Origin: Paraburkholderia sediminicola | GTDB taxonomy: Bacteria; Pseudomonadota; Gammaproteobacteria; Burkholderiales; Burkholderiaceae | Length of the DNA stretch: 64,000 nucleotides | NCBI RefSeq assembly: GCF_902859805.1 | Contig: NZ_CADIKC010000023.1 | Span: 1 to 64,000 of the forward strand | Reading direction: 5' to 3' | Shown: positions 26,759-37,001 of the stretch, piece by piece | Numbering within the stretch: the first letter of the stretch is position 1 | How the letters are laid out: each line of letters begins with the position of its first letter | Program-made: the position numbers and the translations under genes | Notes under the pieces: model-generated | The model's database searches: none | The model's input: the letters and a program-made list of their open reading frames with translations, nothing else | Told to the model about the DNA's origin: nothing

Positions 26759-27155
26759 ATCGCCTCCCTGTCAAGGTTTTTTCTACGTATTGCGAAGCGT
26801 ACTCTTTCAACCGATCCAGTACACATAGATCACGGAAGTTGGTAACGCCATAGTAAAGCCGCACCGGCTGCCCGCAACTCCCTTTGTGCGCCAAATCGTC
26901 GAGCATGCCAAGAAACGCCGACAACCCCGTGCCGCCCGCAACCATCACAAGTGGTCTCTCCACTTGACGCAAATAGAATGCTCCGAGCGGGGCCTCGAAT
27001 TCAATTACTTGTCCTGGCTCGCACCGCTCACGAACGTAGTCGCTCATGGCTCCGTCTGGAAAAAGCCGAATCCGGAACTGCAACTGATTTCCGTCGTCTG
27101 GCCTGTTGGCAAACGAGTATGTCTCCCTGGCTTCAACCCGCGTGCCTCCTGAGTC
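26745..27155 (-). pseudogene. Fragment of an aromatic dioxygenase reductase (AntC/BenC type)
   Basis: The frame encodes a middle section of a ferredoxin-NAD reductase: ETYSFANRPD (FAD-binding), PDGAMSDYVRERCEPGQ, LGAFYLR, then VMVAGGTGLSAFLGMLDDLA at the NAD-binding start. The N-terminal [2Fe-2S] domain and the C-terminal NAD half are absent. It lies between a truncated GlxA-type regulator and an intact SphA-like gene, consistent with the wreck of a second anthranilate/benzoate-type operon. Confidence 0.7.
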
Positions 27156-27182
27156 GCGTCACCCACACCGAAATGCAAAGCG

Positions 27183-28094
27183 CTAGAAAGGGATTAAAGC
27201 TTGAACCCAAATCCGATCGCCGGCAGGCCGGTTTTTTGCAACAAATTCATGTTGCCATTTTAAAGACACGCCCCCGTTTTCTCCCCCGTAGGTTATCTGT
27301 GGTCCAATCGAAACCACTTGTTGTCGCATACCATCCTGAACAGAAACACCCTTTACCGTGTCGTCAGAGAATTGAGTCGCAGCATATCCGCCCATCCCGA
27401 TCATAAGCTTTGGTACCGATTTGAATGCATGCCAGTCGATTCCGTATTCTAGAAAAGCAAGCGATCCAGAACGATAACTCGTCGTCGAATTCGTAGTGTG
27501 AAATTCAGTGCCGACCGTTAGGGAGACGTCAACATCCCGATTGGGAAACCAAGTCGCAGCCACCAGTGGGGTAAAGGAATAGAAATTGTTCGAAACATTG
27601 CTGCCGGTTGGTACGAAGGCGATAGCGGTGGCATACCCGACCACGGCTCCCCCGGCAAGCGACCACGTTAGGTCGATTGGCTCGAGCGCAATATTGCCTA
27701 CGCCGATCCGATTTTGCGAGCTGAACATAGTCCGGACGTTCGCGTCAATGACCGGCGCCGACAGCGTCGACGCCAATCCAAAGGGCCCAATCCGCAGATC
27801 CCAGCCGTGGACGAAGCGGAGGGAATCGACCACCACATTCGCCTGAAACCCAGGAACCGCATTGGCCCCACTCGCGTTTGTGAATGATGTTGCCCGGTAC
27901 ACCTGAAAATAGTTCTCGAACCACGTAGTTCCCGGTGCCGGATAGGTTCCTCCCAGCAGCGTATTAACGCCTAATGGATACGATGTCATTCCCAGCTCAG
28001 TTGCGCTTGCGTTTCCAATACAACCAACACAAACACAAGCGACAACCGCGGCGGATAACTTTATGCCAGCTTTAATCACCCTATTCTCCTCCAA
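27183..28094 (-). CDS. SphA-like / phenol meta-pathway outer-membrane protein
   Basis: 303 residues with a signal peptide (about 1-31, cleavage near ASA). The mature protein is a beta-rich barrel with alternating strands, ending in an aromatic F (WVQALIPF). It resembles the SphA/phenol-MetA-degradation family of outer-membrane proteins found in aromatic-catabolism operons and thought to help uptake of hydrophobic substrates. It is intact although its neighbours are fragments. Confidence 0.72.
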   Translation of the reverse strand: MEENRVIKAGIKLSAAVVACVCVGCIGNASATELGMTSYPLGVNTLLGGTYPAPGTTWFENYFQVYRATSFTNASGANAVPGFQANVVVDSLRFVHGWDLRIGPFGLASTLSAPVIDANVRTMFSSQNRIGVGNIALEPIDLTWSLAGGAVVGYATAIAFVPTGSNVSNNFYSFTPLVAATWFPNRDVDVSLTVGTEFHTTNSTTSYRSGSLAFLEYGIDWHAFKSVPKLMIGMGGYAATQFSDDTVKGVSVQDGMRQQVVSIGPQITYGGENGGVSLKWQHEFVAKNRPAGDRIWVQALIPF

Positions 28095-28429
28095 TTTTAT
28101 TTATTTGACGACCCTAGCAGTGAGCAAAAACCAGCACTAGCTACCGAACATGGCGCCTTCAACACGTTGTCTATTTACTTTTTCGATAATCTTGGACCAC
28201 TGCCATCCCAGTTGACAATTAATTCAACGACCGTGCATGCACCTCAATATTGACGGCTCAACGCTCGAACTACTTCGCGAACAGCCGAAGGTAGAACGGA
28301 ATAATTTTGGGTGGGGCTTCGCTTGGCTCCGAGTTGGAGCAATTTTTCGCAGAATAAGTAGCCATTTTTCTAACGGCCAGCGATGTTTCGAGAAGATGAG
28401 ATTCTCGTTTCGGCAACACGCAGGACTGG
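28095..28429. other. Intergenic stretch with a dispersed repeat
   Basis: No gene. 28351-28417 is about 83 percent identical over 60 bp to 53941-54007. The repeat contains a small hairpin (CGAGAA...TTCTCG). Confidence 0.5.
28351..28417 (+). repeat. Dispersed repeat, copy A
   Basis: An ungapped alignment with 53941-54007 gives about 50 of 60 identities, including two perfect decamers, CGATGTTTCG and ATTCTCGTTT. Both copies lie next to mobile-element debris (a serine recombinase fragment here, an IS66 fragment there). Confidence 0.55.
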
Positions 28430-29354
28430 CGAAGCTGCAATGCCGACAGCCATGTACCTCGGATGAATGTCGGAAGGCAGCTATCCTGTCTACCTTGACT
28501 GGGAAAGTTTCGAACGGATCGAGGCCATGCGGCGCGATAACCATCCGGAGAACCAACGAAACCAGACAGGGGGTGCCCCGCGACGGCGCAGCCGTGCTTC
28601 AGGGCATCGCCTGGTGCGGACAGTGCGGCCACAAGATGGCGGTGCAGTACAAGAATGCCAACAACTACGTCTGTAACTATCTGCTGCGCAGCCAGGGCGG
28701 CTCGTTGAGCCAGCACTTCCCTGCTGATTTGATCGATGCACGGGTCGTGGAGGCCTTTCTCGCGGCAATCGGACCGGCTGAGCTGGAAACCTGGGCGCTT
28801 GCAAACCATGCGAGACAGCAGACCTGTGACGCCGCCAACCGGGCAGAAGCGCAGCAGGTCGAGCGGCTACGCTATGAGGCGTTCCTGGCCGAGCGCCAAT
28901 ACAATCGGGTCGACCCGGATAACCGCTTGATCGCAGCCGAACTCGAGCGAAGGTGGGAGACTGCGCTGCGCGACCTGCGGCAGGCGGAGGATGCGTTCGC
29001 CCGTCGTCCGGCTGAGCCATGCAAGCCGGAAGCACTGAGTGATGAAGAGCACATGACTTTCTTGCGCTCGGTGCCCGGTTACCGGAAATCTGGCTGCGAC
29101 CGCAAGTCAATCGCGAGCGCAAGAAGGCCCTGCTGCGTTCCTTGATTGATAAGGTGATCCTCCAGCGGGTCACGCGTGACCGAATTACAATCCGTGTTGT
29201 CTGGCGAGGTGGCGAAATCTCCCAGCTGGAGGTTGAACCCCGCATGCATGCCGTGTCGGCGCTCTCGCGGGGCACCGAAATGCAGACCCGCCTGCTTGAA
29301 CTCGCGCGGCAAGGCATTGACGACGCCACGGTCCCACGATCGCCGCACTACTGA
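28430..29354 (+). pseudogene. Large serine recombinase, C-terminal part, frameshifted
   Basis: Three consecutive frames give the C-terminal half of a transposon-type serine recombinase: YPVYLDWESFERIEAMRRDN, then VPRDGAAVLQGIAWCGQCGH with the zinc-ribbon cysteines (CGQC...C), a coiled-coil region to ~29080, and IDKVILQRVTRDRITIRVVW to the end. Frameshifts fall near 28550 and 29075. The catalytic N-terminal domain is missing. Confidence 0.75.
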
Positions 29355-29559
29355 CACAGGAGGGGCACCGCTCGTCACGATGCAGCCATGTGTCCGCAAG
29401 TACGGTACGGGTCATCCGGCAGCGGCATCGTGTACTGCACGATGCCAGATCAATGCGTGCGCGCCACATCTCTGGATGGTTGACCATTGCCGATGTCGCG
29501 AGATCCTTGGAGGTTTCGACCTCGTGGGTTACGCGACGCATCGTGCGGACCGTGATGAC

Positions 29560-29999
29560 CTTAATCGCATCTTGCGATTGCACCGTCGAGATCGCGTTAC
29601 CAGCGTAGATCGGGCGTTCGAACGTATCGGCGCTGTCTACTGCAGTGATATCGCTGATTTGCGCGACATCAAGCGTGGCCGCAATACGCGGCGCGATGTT
29701 CTTGCCGTAGGCGGTCGCTGGCGCGATGATGTGCGAGTAGTCTTTCGCGATATTGAGCACCGTGCCATCGACGTTCTCGGCCAGTCCCTCGGCAAGTTGC
29801 GGTGCATCGGCCAGTAAACCTTTGATACGCCCGCGATCTGCGCAGCGGCCTCAGCCGCGCCCCGCGCGTTGGAGCCAGCGACGAGTATATGAACGTCGTG
29901 ACTCGAGACAGTAGCGATCACCGCTGCAGCGGTCACCGTATTTAGCGTGGCCGCTTTCAGCGACCCGTTGTCGTGTTCCGCAATTATCAGAATCGTCAT
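29560..29999 (-). pseudogene. etfA: Electron transfer flavoprotein alpha subunit (etfA) fragment
   Basis: A start-like MTILIIAEHDNGSLKAATLN and VHILVAGSNARGAAEAAAQI match the EtfA N-terminus. A frameshift near 29820 moves the homology to another frame (DYSHIIAPATAYGKNIAPRI, then VITVRT), after which similarity stops. The FAD-binding C-terminal domain is absent and no etfB is adjacent. It abuts the recombinase remnant, which probably caused the truncation. Confidence 0.75.
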
Positions 30000-30159
30000 T
30001 TCGTCCACCTCCCGCGTTTTCCTGAGAGCACCTTTGCTTCGGTCTTCAGCTTCTCGACCAGAGTTTTCAAATCCGGTACCATCACAAGATGCCAAGTGCA
30101 CCCGAGCTTCACACACAACCGCTCCCGCTGCTCACGTCATTCGGGACGGAGGCGACATC

Positions 30160-30480
30160 ATGAATCGCCGAAAACCGGAGTTACTTGCTAGAGCAATGGC
30201 TGCTGCTAGAGTCGGTCCCGAGTGTGATCACCTTCTGCGAGCGGGCTTTGTGCTGATCAATGGTTCCGGTCGCCTCGCAGACTTTTGGGTGCGCTATTCT
30301 GACGGCTATGATTTAGTTATCCTTGGCGATTCGATGATCGAGGATAACGCCGATACAACACGCGGCGATCTTGATGGTAAAGCAACAGTCAATCGACTTG
30401 AACGCCTTCACAAAACCCGGCGCGATTCAAGCCAACGTCTCACCATTACCCAAGAGCCCTCATCCCATCACGAGATCTAG
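30160..30480 (+). CDS. Small protein of unknown function
   Basis: 106 residues. ACGGAGG lies six bases before the ATG, a good ribosome site. Composition is ordinary (MNRRKPELLARAMAAARVG, GFVLINGSGRLADFWVRYSD); no signal peptide and no recognised family. The last ~25 residues are Ser/Thr-rich and may reflect a late frame change. Confidence 0.5.
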   Translation: MNRRKPELLARAMAAARVGPECDHLLRAGFVLINGSGRLADFWVRYSDGYDLVILGDSMIEDNADTTRGDLDGKATVNRLERLHKTRRDSSQRLTITQEPSSHHEI

Positions 30481-30659
30481 GGCGAGCGACGATAAAATTA
30501 CGCGGCGGGCTAGCTCACCCGTGGCAAGGTCGCAGAGACGAGCGACCAGCAGAGCGTGGCGGCTGCGTTCGATACATCGGTAGCCGCCCCTTCAAATGGA
30601 AGTCGCGACCGATGAAAAGTGCGCGCTGTCGATAGACACGAAACACCGTGCTCGTTCAG

Positions 30660-32330
30660 TCAAAGGGCGGCGGATCTGCAGGACGAAGGTTTAAATAGAT
30701 ATGCAGATGGAACGACAGCGGACGGTCCCCCGAGCGCGCCCACAGCGAGCGTTGGCACAGTCACGCTTGAAGCGGAAGAACCTTCTTCCTTAAACTTGAA
30801 GACAGCCATCGAGACTATCAGATTCGTCGCCTGCTCTTCAAGAGAACGAGCTGCGGCAGCGGCCTCTTCAACGAGCGCTGCATTTTGCTGCATCATCAAG
30901 TCCATCTGCGTGACCGCCTGATTGATCTGCTCGATGCCCCGGCTTTGCTCATCGGAAGCAACAGAGATCTCCCCCACGATGCAAGACACCTGCTTGATCG
31001 CCTGCTTTACTTCGTTCATCGTCGATCCTGCCTCGGCAGCCTGCTTGGCACCATCGTTAATCATTGCCACTGACGTGCCGATTAACTCCTTGATCTCCTT
31101 CGCTGCAGCTGCCGATCGTTGTGCCAAGCCGCGAACTTCGCTGGCGACAACCGCGAACCCGCGGCCCTGCTCACCGGCGCGTGCGGCCTCCACCGCAGCG
31201 TTAAGGGCGAGAATGTTGGTCTGAAATGCAATGCCCTCGATTACGCCCGTGATCTCGGACACCCTCGTTGAACTGCCACTCAGTCTTTCGATGGTACCAA
31301 CCATGCCTTGCACAGCAATATCCCCGGCATCCGCCATGCCCACCGCCCGGTTTGCCAAAGCGTTGGCTTGGCGGGCATTATCGGCGTTCTGCTTCACGGT
31401 TTCCGTCAGCTCGGTCATGCTCGACGCGGTTTCTTCGAGTGACGCTGCTTGCTCTTCGTTGCGAGCCGAAAGGTCAGCATTGCCAGCCGCAATTTCTCCA
31501 ACACCCAGGCAAACCGACTCCGCTATTGACCTGATACCCTGGCCAGTCTGGGTCAACTGCTCATCCATCGTCTTCAATGATTTCAGCAACTTACCGAATT
31601 CATCGCGCCGACGAACCTCGAGGCGGTTGTTAAACTGGCCGCTCGCAATCTTGCTTGCAAAGTTCACCGATTCGCGAAGCGGCTCGGTGATTTCACGAGA
31701 CAGATATAACATGGCGCCTGTCGCACCAATGATACCCACACAAATCAGAGTAAAAGCGATTGCGCGAATAACGTCGAAGGTCGCATTGCTATCGTTGCGG
31801 AACTCTTTCGCTCGGCCTGCATTCGCGGATAGTCCGTCATCCAGTGCTTTGTCAAGCGCTCTTGTGATTTCACTGTTCTTTTCAACAATCGACGAAACGA
31901 GTTCGAAATTTCCGGCCTCCAGTGCCGGCACCAGATCGTCAACACCTTCTTTGAACTGAGGCAGCAAACTGTTGACGCGATCAACGATATCGTGCGCATC
32001 GTCATTCGAAGCCCTGTTGCCGTAGTAGTCGTTCCAACTCTTGCTGATGCGACTCTGACCAGCACGGATACGTTCTAAACTGGCTTTCGTCTGAGCCGGG
32101 TCGCGGAGAGACTGGGCACGTCGGATCTGAAGTCGAATATCGAGCTGCGCCGCACGCACGTCAGCGAGTGCCAAGATTGGGACCACGCTTCCGGAATAGG
32201 ATGCGTTCATGTTCGCGTTCAGTCTGGATATCCCAACCAGTCCGAAAACGCCGGTCGCGATGATGAGCACCAGACAGACAGCGAATGCGAGAGCAACCTT
32301 GAATTTGATGCTTCGTGCGAGGGTCTCCAC
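30660..32330 (-). CDS. Methyl-accepting chemotaxis protein
   Basis: 556 residues from the GTG preceded by ACGGAG; a TTG 17 codons earlier is in frame. Transmembrane segment 1 is near residues 10-32, followed by a periplasmic four-helix-bundle sensor (to ~175) and TM2 (about 185-207). A HAMP domain follows (SREITEPLRESVNFASKIAS), then a long signalling coiled coil with the invariant hairpin tip EGIAFQTNILALNAAVEAAR. It would sense an extracellular attractant and signal to CheA. No che genes are nearby. Confidence 0.92.
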   Translation of the reverse strand: METLARSIKFKVALAFAVCLVLIIATGVFGLVGISRLNANMNASYSGSVVPILALADVRAAQLDIRLQIRRAQSLRDPAQTKASLERIRAGQSRISKSWNDYYGNRASNDDAHDIVDRVNSLLPQFKEGVDDLVPALEAGNFELVSSIVEKNSEITRALDKALDDGLSANAGRAKEFRNDSNATFDVIRAIAFTLICVGIIGATGAMLYLSREITEPLRESVNFASKIASGQFNNRLEVRRRDEFGKLLKSLKTMDEQLTQTGQGIRSIAESVCLGVGEIAAGNADLSARNEEQAASLEETASSMTELTETVKQNADNARQANALANRAVGMADAGDIAVQGMVGTIERLSGSSTRVSEITGVIEGIAFQTNILALNAAVEAARAGEQGRGFAVVASEVRGLAQRSAAAAKEIKELIGTSVAMINDGAKQAAEAGSTMNEVKQAIKQVSCIVGEISVASDEQSRGIEQINQAVTQMDLMMQQNAALVEEAAAAARSLEEQATNLIVSMAVFKFKEEGSSASSVTVPTLAVGALGGPSAVVPSAYLFKPSSCRSAAL

Positions 32331-32765
32331 ACTTGCTCCGTAATATTCTCGAGGATCTGGACGGCGTCTACTAGCGATCAACCGATCGGGTCAGAGAGGA
32401 GCTTCGCTTTCTGTCGTTGCTTGCGTCAGGTAACGAATATCCCAACCCTGTGCATTGCGAGACCACTTAGCACCCGGCGAGGCCGGCCTCCCGGGCGGTA
32501 AAATCTACATCGTTTGGACGTCGGTACTGCAATACGAGAGAAGGTCCATCCACGCCAACCCTCTCTACCGGCCAATAGGATGACAAGACTATCGTTCCCC
32601 CTAACGAGAGATCTAGCGTCCCGTCACGCCGTCGCCGTTTAGTGCCTATGCGCATACCACAGACCCCACCCTTGCTCCGAGCGCGCCAATGAAGGACACG
32701 GCACAAAGGGTTTGCGACGGCTTCGTTCCGTGAATCTGGCCGCTCGCGCGCGATTGCAATGCCCG
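32331..32765. other. Intergenic stretch, no recognisable gene
   Basis: 435 bp between the chemoreceptor and GFA-family genes. A 79-codon minus-strand frame (32467-32706) has no ribosome site or recognisable homology, so I leave it out. Confidence 0.4.
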
Positions 32766-33179
32766 CTAGGGCAATGGCGGCATCTGCGGAAAGCGCGGCA
32801 GGCCCTCATGCATCAGATGCCAAGGAGAAGCAGAAGCGACATAGATGTGCACCGACGGCTTTAAGTCGGAAGCGTCGTCCAACGCGCCGAGCTTCACCGG
32901 TGTAAATGGCGCTCCTGCGGAGACGCTCCACAATGGCGAACCGCAATCTGGGCAAAAGACGCGCCCGACATCCTCACCGCTGTCGGCCTTACTTCTATAG
33001 ATCCTCACGTCCCCACTAGTGATCTCGAGGGCGCCGTTTGGTGCATAGCCAACATACGCCGGCGAACCACCCGACGCCTTCTGACAATCTGAGCAATGAC
33101 AAACCCCCACACCCAGCAACGCAGCGGTGATCCTAAAGCGGACCGCACCGCAAGCGCATCCTCCAGTACGTTCGTTCAC
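32766..33179 (-). CDS. GFA-family (CENP-V/GFA) zinc protein
   Basis: 137 residues from the GTG preceded by AGGAGA. The cysteine pattern of glutathione-dependent formaldehyde-activating-enzyme-like proteins is complete: GGCACGAVRF, CHCSDCQKASG, FCPDCGSPLW. These bind two zinc ions on a beta fold. Most members have no proven enzymatic role, so a formaldehyde-related activity is only suggested by the family name. Confidence 0.85.
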   Translation of the reverse strand: MNERTGGCACGAVRFRITAALLGVGVCHCSDCQKASGGSPAYVGYAPNGALEITSGDVRIYRSKADSGEDVGRVFCPDCGSPLWSVSAGAPFTPVKLGALDDASDLKPSVHIYVASASPWHLMHEGLPRFPQMPPLP

Positions 33180-33549
33180 TCTCTCTCCTAAGCCCGGGTT
33201 TAACGCACAATCGACGTATGTTGGTTGATACGCCAAGTGTGATGCCGCAGTGTTACTCTTAACATGCTCGTGCAGCTTGAGCGCCACGCGCCTGCCGGTC
33301 GCGTATTCGATCCCTTGGATCGCCTCCGATGGGAAACCGGCGCCATGTATCAACGCTGGACGCCCTTCCCCTATTGGCTCGAGTTTCGGTCGGCAAAAAC
33401 GCAGATCAACGAGCGGTCGTTCAGGCTTATTCGAACTTCCGCCGTACCGGCGATCTGTCGTTCTGCTGCCGTGCGCTTGCTCGCGTCGGCTTCGCCAGAT
33501 ATCAGCAGTCCATTACAAGTAAGCGCTTCGCAGAGGCGGTCCGCTCAAG
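33180..33549. other. Intergenic stretch with a short dispersed repeat
   Basis: 370 bp with no gene supported. 33401-33417 repeats exactly the 17 bases at 26121-26137 at the break of the GlxA-type gene. Confidence 0.4.
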
Positions 33550-34599
33550 TTAGTTGGACGCCACGGAAGTGAGCGACTTTTCCTTTCGCTCCTCCGCCAT
33601 CTTGGCTTTAAGAATGTTTCGCGCGCGGCTGCTGGCCGCATCACCGGGCAACCAAAATAGCTTCATATCAAGCAAGTCTTGATCTCCGATGTTGGTCTGT
33701 TGGTCCTCAAGCATCGGCTTATCTTCAAATTCGAAGGGATACCGCATGTATTTGATCGTCTCTTCGGCAAGCTTCTCTGCATTCGGAACACTCTTCGGGA
33801 ACGCATATGCGTACCAGTAGTGAGTGGTTTTGGCTGTCTCTGGCGTGAAGAGATGAGCAGCGGGCATGTCATAGCCCTCCGACCGCGGCCTTCCCGTTGG
33901 GACCGCACTCGGAAAGATAACGACGTTCGCCGGCGCGTTCCACCGAATATCAATCCACCGGTCGACAGGCTTACCAACCGGCGTTCCGAGCATTTTCGAC
34001 ATGCCTTCCGTCACCATTTCCTCAGTAATGAATCTATTGGACCAAACGGTTTCCCCATCTTGCTTGGCTTCATAATGACCGCCGGAGACTTGCCCACTCC
34101 CGAGGGTTGTGGGATGGAGAAATTCAATGTGGCTGCCATCAAGCAAATTATCGATTTCCAGCAAGTAGCTAGAATTCACGTGGATATAGTCACGCCCGCT
34201 AAAATGGGTGTCCATGAACTCGTAATCCGGAATCAAGCTCGCATCAGCCCGTTCGGCGTCTCCCATCCAGATCCACACACAGCGATGCCGTTCAACCACG
34301 GGATACGAACGAACCCGCACATTCTTTGGCGTGGCCCCAAAGGGATTCTTCACGCACTTGCCATCCATGTCGAAGACCAAGCCGTGATAGCCACACTGGA
34401 TCGCGCCGTCGGTGAGACAGCCGCGGCTTAGTGGCGCCATACGATGTGGACATATGCCAGAGAGGGCCTTCACGGTTCCGGAGGGGTCGCGGAAGAGGAC
34501 CACGGGTTCGTCAAGATATCGCCTCGAGAGTATCTTTCCCGGCTCGATCTCTGAGTCCCACCCTGCGCAATACCAAGCGTTACGAAGATATTCCACCAC
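33550..34599 (-). CDS. VanA-type Rieske aromatic oxygenase, orphan
   Basis: 349 residues from the GTG five bases after GGAGG. The N-terminal Rieske domain has CPHR...CGYHG (Cys-x-His and Cys-x2-His ligands of the [2Fe-2S] cluster, about residues 45-68). The catalytic domain has the mononuclear iron motif with Asp/His in LLDGSHIEFLHP (about 150). Length and layout fit O-demethylases and related oxygenases (VanA, dicamba/toluenesulfonate types) that need a VanB-like reductase. None is adjacent; the nearest is at 47947. No regulator is beside it either, and an IS30 remnant lies upstream. Confidence 0.87.
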   Translation of the reverse strand: MVEYLRNAWYCAGWDSEIEPGKILSRRYLDEPVVLFRDPSGTVKALSGICPHRMAPLSRGCLTDGAIQCGYHGLVFDMDGKCVKNPFGATPKNVRVRSYPVVERHRCVWIWMGDAERADASLIPDYEFMDTHFSGRDYIHVNSSYLLEIDNLLDGSHIEFLHPTTLGSGQVSGGHYEAKQDGETVWSNRFITEEMVTEGMSKMLGTPVGKPVDRWIDIRWNAPANVVIFPSAVPTGRPRSEGYDMPAAHLFTPETAKTTHYWYAYAFPKSVPNAEKLAEETIKYMRYPFEFEDKPMLEDQQTNIGDQDLLDMKLFWLPGDAASSRARNILKAKMAEERKEKSLTSVASN

Positions 34600-34689
34600 A
34601 CTAGCCTCCAAGTTGTTTTGGACCTACGATTTCCTGAATCTACGTGACAAGAAAATATCCAACTATCCGGAAAGTGTCGCAACCTATCC

Positions 34690-35730
34690 CGATTGAGCTA
34701 TTCCTGCAAAGGGGTCCGAGCTTCGCCGCGTCGTGACCGTACGATCGTTAAAGAGGGCGGATTCAACCGGCCGATGCAATAGTTTGATGAAATCGTTCGG
34801 CTGGGCTTCGTAGTCCGGCGTCTTCCTTGGGGGCTCGTTCAGCCTTCGCGCCACCGCGTTGAGTTTGGCCTGTGAGTAGACCGACAGGTCGATGCCTTTT
34901 GGGAAGTACTGTGTCAATAGACTGTTGGCATTTTCATTCGAGCCGCGTTGCCAGGGGGTGTTCCGGATCGGAGAAGTACACGGCGATGTTCGCGGCCAAC
35001 GTGAAGAGCTTGTGGCTCGCCATCTCCGTTCCCCGATCCCGGGTGGGCGACTTATATAGAGCTCCTGCGGAAGCTTGCCCGCATGTTTGATCAGCGCATT
35101 GACAACTGTTTCGCTGTCTTTGCTGGCAATCTTCACCAACATCACATCGCGCGTCTGGCGCTCTACAAGTGTCGCAATCTGGCTGTCGCACAGGAGATCG
35201 CCCTGCGAGTGCCCCGGCACCGAACGGTCGTCCACCGTTGGCGGGTCCTTCACTGATTGATACCGCGTCGCGGACCCTGCCGTCATCGCCCGTTTTCTGC
35301 GTGCGATGGCGCGAGCGACGCATGGCCTGGGTACGCCGTAAATGCTCCAGCAACCCCTTCTTCAATGCACCCCATGCCTGAATGAAAAGACTGCGGTAGA
35401 TCGTCTCGTGTGACACGTGGTACTCCTCGTTGCCCGGCCATGCGCGTTTGAGCCATCCAGCAATTTGCTGCAGCGACCACTGCAACGAGACCTTTGTTGG
35501 CCACGATATGAGCCAGCAACCGGTGCTCGACCAGTTTGCAGACTTTGGGGGCAGGAACCCATCCCATGCAACCTGGTCGGCGTGGCTGGCCCGATAGCCA
35601 GCTTGCGCACTGTTACGCTTAATCTCCCGATAGATCGCGGACGGTGATCGCGACAGTCGCCGGGCGAACGCCTGATCGACCCGCCTTTACGCCAGTGTTC
35701 CCACATCAACGCACCTCTAGCTTTCGCTGT
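34690..35730 (-). pseudogene. IS30-family transposase, frameshifted
   Basis: Homology to IS30 transposases passes through several frames: the HTH region QAFARRLSRSPSAIYREIKR near 35650, HVSHETIYRSLFIQAWGALK near 35400, the catalytic start VPGHSQGDLL near 35210 with VERQTRDVMLVKI, and the end WQRGSNENANSLLTQYFPKG, ending by ~34740. At least two frameshifts. Terminal inverted repeats were not identified. Confidence 0.75.
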
Positions 35731-36005
35731 AATAGATCCGGCGCCTCTGTTTCATTCGCAACACTCCCGCCGCTCATGGGACGCTCATCGTGTCGCATCG
35801 TTCGGTTGAATCCGCCAGTTGGTGCCGCCGTTCCGCAGGATGGGAAGTCAGACGCCGAATAGCACAATGCTCCGTCGGCAGCGGCTTTGATGCGTGGCTT
35901 CGGTCACAATGTAATTGTTCGGTTGATCGAGATCACGCTGCCGGATAAGCTGATCAATAGTCGTGAATACTCCGCCTTGGAGTGTGCCCAAACTGGAGGC
36001 CGAAA

Positions 36006-37001
36006 GTGCTAGAGCGCCCATTGTCGAAATACCGCCTATTCGATCGGAGCAGCCTCGACACGTTTATGTCCGCAGTGAGCGGGGCATTTGGGGGAAACGG
36101 CTACCTTTCAGCCGGCAGAAAGCAGACCTTCAACACATACTTTCACGGACTGCCTCTCGGCATCGGTGGGGTTTACTACCTTGAGTACGAAAGCGATATG
36201 CTCGTATCGTGGAATGTGACGGTCGGTTCACTCCTCCTTTCCATCCCAGTGGCGGGCCAGGCCTCCGTGTCGGTCGATTCGCGCGTTTTTAAATCAACGA
36301 CGAGTTGTGCTGCACTGGCGCAGAGCGGTCAACGGTTGGAAATGGTCATTGAAAATGGCGCTCGCCACATCGTGCTGCGGGTGAATTCCAGCGCATTCCA
36401 AGGCGCGTTGCGTAGAATGCTCGATCGGGAACCGGCCGAACCAGTCTTTTTTGAGCCGGAGGTTGATCTTACGACCGTAGCAAACTGGGCACTCTTGCGA
36501 ATAATCACCACGATGATCGAAGCAATTGATGCCGCAGACCAGCTCACCGGGCTTGCAATGCAAAGCTTCGAATCCTTAATTGTTGGTCAGTTGCTACTGG
36601 GCCAACCGAACAACTATTCCCGAGAGTTGTTCGGTGAATCGGGCAGTCCGAAATCGCCGGCGATCGCGCGAGCCGAAGACGTTATAAGGGCAAATCTTGG
36701 CGAACCGCTCACCGTTGACGATATAGCGCGAGGGGCGGGCTTAAGCAAACGGGCCCTTCAGACCGGATTTCGTCGTGCGCACGGAACAACCCCGATGGCT
36801 TTTCTGCGAGAGGCTCGTCTGCAGCGCGTCCGAACCGAGTTGTTAGGGGCGGATCCGACTAACACTTCTGTCACCAACATTGCCCTCAAGTGGGGGTTTC
36901 AGCACTTGGGCCGGTTCGCGGTTGCGTACCACCGCCGCTTCGGCGAGGCTCCATCCCAAACCTTACGATTTCGCGCCAATCAGGCGAATGAATTATCTTG
37001 A
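36006..37001 (+). CDS. AraC-family regulator
   Basis: 331 residues from the GTG six bases after GGAGG. The N-terminal ~200 residues match the AraC-binding-like sensor domain of regulators such as AndR and FeaR. Residues ~225-325 contain the two helix-turn-helices (LTVDDIARGAGLSKRALQTG and SVTNIALKWGFQHLGRFAVA, ending in an HRRFGEAPSQTLR PF00165-type tail). No intact catabolic gene is beside it; the orphan Rieske oxygenase across the IS30 remnant may have been its target. Confidence 0.87.
   Translation: MLERPLSKYRLFDRSSLDTFMSAVSGAFGGNGYLSAGRKQTFNTYFHGLPLGIGGVYYLEYESDMLVSWNVTVGSLLLSIPVAGQASVSVDSRVFKSTTSCAALAQSGQRLEMVIENGARHIVLRVNSSAFQGALRRMLDREPAEPVFFEPEVDLTTVANWALLRIITTMIEAIDAADQLTGLAMQSFESLIVGQLLLGQPNNYSRELFGESGSPKSPAIARAEDVIRANLGEPLTVDDIARGAGLSKRALQTGFRRAHGTTPMAFLREARLQRVRTELLGADPTNTSVTNIALKWGFQHLGRFAVAYHRRFGEAPSQTLRFRANQANELS

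Noticed and set aside
29185..29560. Continuation of the etfA fragment frame to 29185
   Set aside because: EtfA similarity ends at about 29560; beyond that the frame is readthrough antisense to the recombinase remnant.
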